This document shows positions 56,316 through 64,000 of a stretch of 64,000 bases of DNA, piece by piece. The position numbers and the translations under genes are program-made. Origin of the DNA: CAWKEY01 sp963848675 (GTDB lineage Bacteria > Pseudomonadota > Gammaproteobacteria > Methylococcales > Methylomonadaceae); contig CAWKEY010000021.1 of assembly GCA_963848675.1 (NCBI GenBank), positions 140,212 through 204,211 on the forward strand, in the 5' to 3' direction. Position 1 is the first letter of the stretch. Each line of letters opens with the position of its first letter. A model generated the notes under the pieces. The model saw only the letters and a list, made by a program, of their open reading frames with translations, did no database searches and had not been told where the DNA came from.

Positions 56316-58673
56316 TCAGTCTTTCCGCAACTGGTCCCGAATAGGCAGTTGGCGGATGCGTTGGCCTGTCGCAGCAAAGATCGCGTTACATAATGCCGGT
56401 GCAATGGGCGGAACGCCCGGTTCACCCACTCCGCCCAGCGGCGTGTCAAACCCGATCGGGGGCAGCAGATGAACCCGGATTTCGCGGGGCGCATCATTCA
56501 TGCGGGTTAGCAGGTAGGTATGGAAGTTATCCTGCATCACCGCGCCCTCCTTGAAGCTGATTTCGCCGAGGGTGGCCAAACTGACACCCATGATACAGGC
56601 ACCCTCGATCTGCGAGCGGATGCGCTCAGGATTGACTTGCGGACCGCAATCCACGGCCACATCAATGCGGGGTATGCTCAATTTTCCGTCTTCGCCGACG
56701 GCCACTTCCACCACAACCGCAACGTAAGTGACGAAGCTATAATGAGCGGCAATACCTAATCCCTGACCCTTGGGGAGCGTGCGTCCCCAGTTTGCTTCAC
56801 CGCTAACTACCTCAATTACACGGCGCAGACGTCCTGTGTCGACCGGGTACACCACGGGCGATTCGCCCTGGTTCCAGGTATCACCAAGGGTACGCGGATC
56901 AATACGGCGCGGCGGACCGATGAGGTCAAGCAGAAAATCCTTAGGATCGCGTCCTGCAGCAGCAGCCAATTCGGCTACGAAGGACTGGATAGCAAAAGCA
57001 TGGGGGATATTGGATACCGAACGAAACCAGCCAATGCGGGTATGCGCCTCTGCCTCAGGATTTTCAATCCGCAGATTGGCAATGGCAAAGGGCACATTGA
57101 TGACGCCCATACCGAGTTCGGCTGGCATTTGGCGTTTGCTCTCGGGGCTGAAAGTGGAGGAAATGCTCGGCGCTACTGTTCTGTGCAACCAGGCCACCGG
57201 TTTGCCCTGGATATTCAGTCCCGCTTCCAGCCGTTCGACTGAAACCGTGTGGAAATAAGAATGGTGCAGGTCGTCCTCACGGGTCCAAGTCAGCTTGACC
57301 GGCTTGCCGTTCATCGCCTGCGATAAGAGAGCAGCTTCGATGACGTAGTCGGGTTTGGATTTGCGTCCAAAACCACCGCCCAGTAGGGTGACATGCACCG
57401 TGACCTTGTCCTCCGGCAGTTTAAGCCATTTGGCAACGCGTTCGCGAGACAATTGTGGGGCCTGCGTGCAGGTCCAGATTTCGCATTTTCCCTTGACGAT
57501 GCGGGCTGTCGACGCCGGTGGTTCCATAGGAGCCTGGGCGAGATGCGGGAGGTAATATTCAGCTTCCACGCGTTTGGCCGCACTTTTTAACGCAGAATCG
57601 ACGTCCCCCTCGTTACGAACCACTTTTCCCGATTTGCGTGCGGCAGCTTCGAGCTCGGCCTTGTAGGCAACGGAATCATAGCTACCATTTGGCCCCTTGT
57701 CCCATTCGATCTTGAGCGCTTTGCGCCCTTGAATAGCCGCCCAGGTATTGCGGGCAATCACGGCGATACCCCCGAGCGGGTTGAAATCAGCGGGTGGAGG
57801 ACTGCTCGGGAGTTCGACCACCTTAACAACGCCTGGCACCTTGAGGGCATCTTTGTCATCGTAACGCAAGACCTTGCCGCCGAATACGGGCGGGCGCGCA
57901 ACCACGGCATAAAGCATGTCTTTGAGACGGATGTCGATGCCGTACTGTGCCAGGCCCGTGACCATATCCTGCCCGTCATAAATCCCGATTTGGCCCTTGC
58001 TGATGTAACGAAAATCCGCCGGATTCTTCAGACGCAAGGTTTCGCGGGTAGGCACCGGCAGTTTTGCCGCGGCTACGGCCAGCTGACCGTAGCCGAGTGT
58101 TCTGCCGGTAGCGGCATGGAGGACTTGATGCTGCTCGGCACGGACTTCCTGGACCGGCACTTGCCATTGCGCTGCCGCCGCCGATTCCAGCATGGATCGG
58201 GCGGCCGCGCCGACTCGGCGCATAGGCATAAAGAAATGACGCATGCTACGCGAACCGTCGGTATCCTGGTTGCCGTAACGCGGTTCGTCGCCGGGCGCCT
58301 GTTCGACACGGACATGCAGCCAGTTGGCTTCGAGTTCGTCGGCCACCACCATGGGCAGGCTGGTGCGTACGCCCTGCCCCATTTCCGAACGGTGGCAAAC
58401 GATGGTCACCGTGCCATCTGCAGCTATCGCGACGAATACAAGGGGGTTATCTACCCAACCATGTGGCATGGCATCGGCGCCATACTTATCCTGTTGTGAG
58501 GGCGCGGCAGTTTCGTCTGACCTGGTCAGCGAAGGGAAGCCGGCGGCCAGTACCAACCCGGTGAGTGCCAGATCCTTGAGAAAATCGCGCCGGCTGATGT
58601 TCGCGATACAAAGGCTGTCATCTGCGTGCCAACTGTCAGCACTCAATTCAGGGCGATCCAGTAGCTTTTTCAT
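56316..58673 (-). CDS. Molybdopterin-binding large subunit of an isoquinoline 1-oxidoreductase-like hydroxylase
   Basis: A 785-residue subunit of the xanthine oxidase superfamily, IorB-like. It has a twin-arginine signal (SRRDFLKDLALTGLVLAAG, residues about 28-46), so the enzyme is likely exported folded to the periplasm. Later motifs include HRSEMGQGVRTSLPM, the LLGGGFGRKS segment and GVGEPGVPPIAPAL with the catalytic Glu near the C-terminus. The start is the ATG at 58673, which overlaps the small-subunit stop by 4 bases. The substrate cannot be told; aldehydes or N-heterocycles are usual. Confidence 0.85.
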   Translation of the reverse strand: MKKLLDRPELSADSWHADDSLCIANISRRDFLKDLALTGLVLAAGFPSLTRSDETAAPSQQDKYGADAMPHGWVDNPLVFVAIAADGTVTIVCHRSEMGQGVRTSLPMVVADELEANWLHVRVEQAPGDEPRYGNQDTDGSRSMRHFFMPMRRVGAAARSMLESAAAAQWQVPVQEVRAEQHQVLHAATGRTLGYGQLAVAAAKLPVPTRETLRLKNPADFRYISKGQIGIYDGQDMVTGLAQYGIDIRLKDMLYAVVARPPVFGGKVLRYDDKDALKVPGVVKVVELPSSPPPADFNPLGGIAVIARNTWAAIQGRKALKIEWDKGPNGSYDSVAYKAELEAAARKSGKVVRNEGDVDSALKSAAKRVEAEYYLPHLAQAPMEPPASTARIVKGKCEIWTCTQAPQLSRERVAKWLKLPEDKVTVHVTLLGGGFGRKSKPDYVIEAALLSQAMNGKPVKLTWTREDDLHHSYFHTVSVERLEAGLNIQGKPVAWLHRTVAPSISSTFSPESKRQMPAELGMGVINVPFAIANLRIENPEAEAHTRIGWFRSVSNIPHAFAIQSFVAELAAAAGRDPKDFLLDLIGPPRRIDPRTLGDTWNQGESPVVYPVDTGRLRRVIEVVSGEANWGRTLPKGQGLGIAAHYSFVTYVAVVVEVAVGEDGKLSIPRIDVAVDCGPQVNPERIRSQIEGACIMGVSLATLGEISFKEGAVMQDNFHTYLLTRMNDAPREIRVHLLPPIGFDTPLGGVGEPGVPPIAPALCNAIFAATGQRIRQLPIRDQLRKD

Positions 58674-59137
58674 GGTTTGATTTCCATTATCCCGGCGGCC
58701 TGCTTGATGGCGGCGCGTATACGGGAATAGGTGCCGCACCGGCAGATATTGCCGCTCATGGCCGTGTCGATATCGGCATCGGTGGGTTTGGGTTTTTGTT
58801 TGAGCAGCGCTGTGGCAGCCATTATCTGACCGGACTGGCAATAACCGCATTGCGGTACGCCGAGCGTTAGCCAGGCTTCCTGGACCTTTTGCCCTGTTGC
58901 GTCCTGGTCGATGGCTTCGATGGTCACGATTTTTTTGCCGACGGCGGCCGAGATGGGCGTTACACAAGCGCGAGTGGGTTCTCCGTCGAGATGTACCGTA
59001 CAGGCTCCGCACAAAGCCATACCACAGCCAAATTTGGTTCCGGTAAGTCCCAGGTGGTCGCGCAAGGCCCAAAGCAGGGGGGTATCCGCCGGTAAGTCGA
59101 TCTGACGGGGCTTGCCGTTGATAGTGAGCGTAATCAT
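58670..59137 (-). CDS. 2Fe-2S small subunit of the molybdenum hydroxylase
   Basis: A 155-residue IorA-like protein. The plant-type ferredoxin cluster has GCGMALCGACTVHLDG, and the second cluster domain has CGYCQSGQIM and GNICRCGTYSRI, giving all eight expected cysteines. It transfers electrons from the molybdenum subunit. No FAD subunit lies nearby, as is usual for this two-subunit type, where a cytochrome accepts electrons. Confidence 0.92.
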   Translation of the reverse strand: MITLTINGKPRQIDLPADTPLLWALRDHLGLTGTKFGCGMALCGACTVHLDGEPTRACVTPISAAVGKKIVTIEAIDQDATGQKVQEAWLTLGVPQCGYCQSGQIMAATALLKQKPKPTDADIDTAMSGNICRCGTYSRIRAAIKQAAGIMEIKP

Positions 59138-59293
59138 CGGGTATTTCTCCCTCCAGTCATCGGAAGTACAAGGCGCCTATGTCGCCTCATGTAACTGGGC
59201 GCAAGTGCATTAGACGGAATCTTACACCGTATCCATCGGCCAGTAAATGCACCTAAGCCGAGGTTCGTGACAGGATTTTAATCGGCCACTTAA

Positions 59294-60091
59294 TTATTCC
59301 GTTGCCAACAGCCTATTACTCAATGGCTCGCCGTGGCCACCGCGCCTCACCAGTACCATTTCACTGGCTATGGACAAGGCGATTTCTTCCGGCAGCTTTG
59401 CCCCCAGATCCAGGCCAGCGGGAGCGCGCACATTGGCAAGTCTGGATTCGTGGAAACCTTCCTGTGCCAATCGCGCCAATACCAGATTTGCCCGCTGGCG
59501 ACTGGAAACCAGCGCGATATACAGAGCTTCGGATTGCAGTGCACGAGTGAGGGAGTCGTAGTCACCCTTGTGATGGGTGGCGATCACTACGAAATCGCCC
59601 GGCTGTGGCTGCAATTGTTGATAACGGCAATCGTCGCTGATGATACGGTGGGCGCAGGGAAAGCGCTCTGCCGTGGCCTGCGTGTCATTGACAACCACCT
59701 CGAATCCTAATGGGTAGGCGAATTCGCAAAGACTTTCCACGATGCGACCATGCCCCATTAACCAGAGTACCGGTTTAGGCAAGATCGGTTCCACATACAC
59801 CCGCATACTGCCGCCGCAGGGCATACCCGCGCCAAAGACTTCGTCGTTCAGGTCGATGTCAATCACGCGAGGCTCTCCGGTTTCAAGACATTCAAGCGCC
59901 GCGCTGGACACCATGGATTGCGCACAACCGCCACCGACCCATCCGGCAATGACCTTGCCAGAGAGGTCGATCAGCGCCTTAGCCGCAGGTTTGGCTGAGG
60001 ATGAACCCAGTATTTCTACTACTGTGGCTAAAGCATAAGGACGGCGAGCTTGGCGCAGTTCGAACTGAAGGTCGAGAATGTCCCGGATCAT
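59294..60091 (-). CDS. XdhC family molybdenum hydroxylase maturation factor
   Basis: A 265-residue protein with an XdhC N-terminal domain (ATVVEILGSSSAKPAAKALI, GGGCAQSM) and a C-terminal Rossmann domain (PVLWLMGHGRIVESLCEFA). XdhC proteins sulfurate the cofactor and load it into the hydroxylase. It starts within the mocA stop (ATGA) and precedes the two structural genes after a 156-bp gap. Confidence 0.88.
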   Translation of the reverse strand: MIRDILDLQFELRQARRPYALATVVEILGSSSAKPAAKALIDLSGKVIAGWVGGGCAQSMVSSAALECLETGEPRVIDIDLNDEVFGAGMPCGGSMRVYVEPILPKPVLWLMGHGRIVESLCEFAYPLGFEVVVNDTQATAERFPCAHRIISDDCRYQQLQPQPGDFVVIATHHKGDYDSLTRALQSEALYIALVSSRQRANLVLARLAQEGFHESRLANVRAPAGLDLGAKLPEEIALSIASEMVLVRRGGHGEPLSNRLLATE

Positions 60092-60681
60092 TTTGGTTTG
60101 CTGAATTTTTTTAGAAGCTTCAAATCTTCCGGCTTGTCAATGTCCTGAAGCACACCTGCATCATCGCAATCAATGAGTCGAAGTTGTTCAGGATGCGTCT
60201 GAATCACCTTTTTCGCACCCTCATCCCCGCTCAACGCGGCTAGTTCGGGGCCGAAAATTCGTGAAAAGCCCACCGGGTGCCCGCGTCGGCCTTGCCAACA
60301 GGGCGCGGCGATGGCCGCCCCCGAGCGAAGCGCACCCGCCACCATGCGGATAGTGGCGGGTTTTATCCACGGCATGTCCGCCAGGGCGATCAGCCAGCCA
60401 GCGGGATCGGGACACGCACGAATACCGAAAACAAGACTCGTGCCCATGCCTCGTTCGGCATCGGCGCAAATCCGGACTTCCGCGCCTTCAGCCTGCAATA
60501 GAGCGGCCAGTTCCTCGCTGCCTGGCCGTACCACCGCCAGCACACTATCAGTGCCAACTAATAGGTTGCGGCAGGCTCGCACCGCCACCAAGTCGCCATT
60601 GGGCAAACTATGGGTCAGTTTATCTGCGCCGAAGCGTAGGCTTGCTCCGGCGGCCAGCAAGATGCCGACAATCGAGTCCAT
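60088..60681 (-). CDS. MocA-type molybdenum cofactor nucleotidyltransferase
   Basis: A 197-residue nucleotidyltransferase with LLAAGASLRFGADKL (NTP-binding), GMGTSLVFGI and IALADMPWIKPATI. Context with a molybdenum hydroxylase and XdhC favours the CTP-dependent MocA over the GTP-dependent MobA. It heads this cluster. Confidence 0.8.
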   Translation of the reverse strand: MDSIVGILLAAGASLRFGADKLTHSLPNGDLVAVRACRNLLVGTDSVLAVVRPGSEELAALLQAEGAEVRICADAERGMGTSLVFGIRACPDPAGWLIALADMPWIKPATIRMVAGALRSGAAIAAPCWQGRRGHPVGFSRIFGPELAALSGDEGAKKVIQTHPEQLRLIDCDDAGVLQDIDKPEDLKLLKKFSKPK

Positions 60682-61031
60682 CAGTCTAAATACAACCGAT
60701 GCGGGACTCTTCGGAGAATCAATCTATGGTTAATCATTGTCTTGCCTAGGTTTGTGTGAATTAGATCTATGAAAATTATCATCGCCCCCTCTGATTGGCA
60801 AGACTCTTCAGCCAGACAAATTAAAAAGTTTGGATATGGGTTTTGGAAACAATGGAACGGTTTTGTGATGCTACGCATAATCCGTTCTTATGGGCCACTG
60901 CGAAAACCCACAGAACAGCATTGAAAAAGCAACGGCATTTTTCTACAGAGCCTGTATTCCCCAAAGTGATTATCTTGGATCCCTGCATTCACTTTTATGC
61001 AGGTTTCAATTTTGCGATTGCCCCGGCGGTC
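60682..61031. other. Intergenic region between mocA and the 5S terminator
   Basis: About 350 bp upstream of mocA and downstream of 5S rRNA. It should hold the mocA promoter. I see no gene or RNA in it. Confidence 0.5.
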
Positions 61032-61060
61032 AAAAAAAAACCCAAGCGGTTAGGCTTGGG
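61032..61060 (-). terminator. rRNA operon terminator
   Basis: Stem CCCAAGC / GCTTGGG with a 6-base loop. The A9 run on its left gives U9 on the minus strand, about 14 bp past the 5S rRNA 3' end. Confidence 0.88.
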
Positions 61061-61074
61061 TTTTGGGGTTAAGA

Positions 61075-61192
61075 GCTTGGCAATTCCCTACTTTCGCATG
61101 GCAAACTGCCACACTATCATCGGCGCTAAGCGGTTTCACTGCCGAGTTCGGGATGGGATCGGGTGGTTCACGCTCGCTATGGTCACCAAGCA
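61075..61192 (-). rRNA. rrf: 5S ribosomal RNA
   Basis: On the minus strand it reads TGCTTGGTGACCATAGCGAG ... ACCCGATCCCATCCCGAACT ... GTGTGGCAG ... GTAGGGAATTGCCAAGC. The ends pair as the terminal helix (GCTTGG/CCAAGC). About 118 nt, the usual length. Ends are estimated to within a few bases. Confidence 0.93.
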
Positions 61193-61478
61193 ATCTGGTG
61201 TGAAAGCAGGTTCAAGGTGCAAGGCCCAGGCTGAAAGCGCGTTGCGTCTTTCAGTCTCATGGTTTCGCCTTTGCTTTATCTCTATCCTGTCTTTCTAGTG
61301 CGTCCGCCTTGCGGCGTCGGCTCTAAACTCTGTTCAGGTCCGGCCGGCAACCTCAGCTTTCGCCTGGCGCCGTTGGCCTTGGGCCCGTTTCTGGAAATCT
61401 GTACTACTCTCGCGTCAGCGTATCAACTGGCTAAGCTTGCTTAGCTCATAACCGCTCCAAACTGATTGGGCGTTATAT
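61193..61478 (-). other. 23S-5S spacer
   Basis: A 286-bp transcribed spacer. No tRNA fold is apparent; the flanks of 23S presumably pair as processing stems. Confidence 0.6.

Positions 61479-64000
<2,522 letters not shown>

Noticed and set aside
60843..61298. A 151-codon plus-strand ORF overlapping 5S rRNA and its terminator
   Set aside because: It is antisense to a clear 5S rRNA gene and shows no protein-like motifs; it is a chance frame.
61193..61478. Looked for a tRNA gene in the 23S-5S spacer
   Set aside because: No cloverleaf arms or TTCGA-type T loop with matching acceptor stem were found.

Overview
The window looks like chromosomal DNA of a gammaproteobacterial methanotroph, probably Methylococcales (Methylobacter/Methylomonas-like). 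That placement rests on the formyltransferase/hydrolase (Fhc) genes of C1 metabolism at the left edge, a bacteriohemerythrin, a methanotroph-style transketolase, and otherwise ordinary gammaproteobacterial clusters. It is an inference from gene content. No 16S rRNA gene lies in the window.

Layout. 1-1.5 kb: fhcB and the start of fhcA, leftward. 1.8-7.6 kb, rightward: an M48 lipoprotein protease and the lysine/peptidoglycan branch dapC-dapD-(two small genes)-arsC-like-dapE. 7.7-13 kb, leftward: a membrane methyltransferase, cmoA, a CvfB-like S1 protein and rapA. 13.3-17.7 kb: small exported proteins, a J-domain/PilZ protein, a DUF3313 lipoprotein and a TIGR02647 protein. 17.8-29 kb, leftward: a continuous block joining an aa3 oxidase cluster (coxB, coxA, a small membrane ORF, ctaG, coxC, surf1, an SCO-like gene, ctaA) to ftsY-ftsE-ftsX-rpoH. 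29.3-36.2 kb, leftward: bacteriohemerythrin, a large lipoprotein and the biotin genes bioB-F-H-C-D. 36.3-42.5 kb: comF, lnt, a FemAB-like gene, a DUF938 gene and transketolase. 42.8-55.4 kb: an accessory island that is almost entirely broken. It holds a group II intron-like remnant, a shattered large protein, a type I restriction-modification locus (hsdR, hsdM, hsdS) with a restriction-associated AAA ATPase and rhuM, a transposase fragment and a broken PrlF antitoxin. 56.3-60.7 kb, leftward: a molybdenum hydroxylase pair with its XdhC and MocA-type maturation genes. 61-64 kb, leftward: 5S rRNA and the 3' part of 23S rRNA.

Most notable points. (1) Heme A synthase and the SRP receptor FtsY are one uninterrupted 659-residue reading frame at 20480-22459. 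This fuses the oxidase-assembly cluster to the ftsYEX-rpoH cluster and would give a permanently membrane-anchored SRP receptor. (2) A family of 51-bp units is inserted in frame inside protein genes: two tandem pairs in opposite orientations in dapC, and related or similar-sized segments in the neighbouring arsC-like gene. They add 17-residue blocks, much as Rickettsia palindromic elements do. (3) A perfect CIRCE operator lies just upstream of rpoH, suggesting HrcA control of the heat-shock sigma factor. (4) A J-domain, a zinc ribbon and a PilZ domain with an intact c-di-GMP motif set occur in one protein. (5) The defence island is decaying while genes on both sides are intact.

All similarity statements come from reading motifs and from recollection of families. 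No database search was run.
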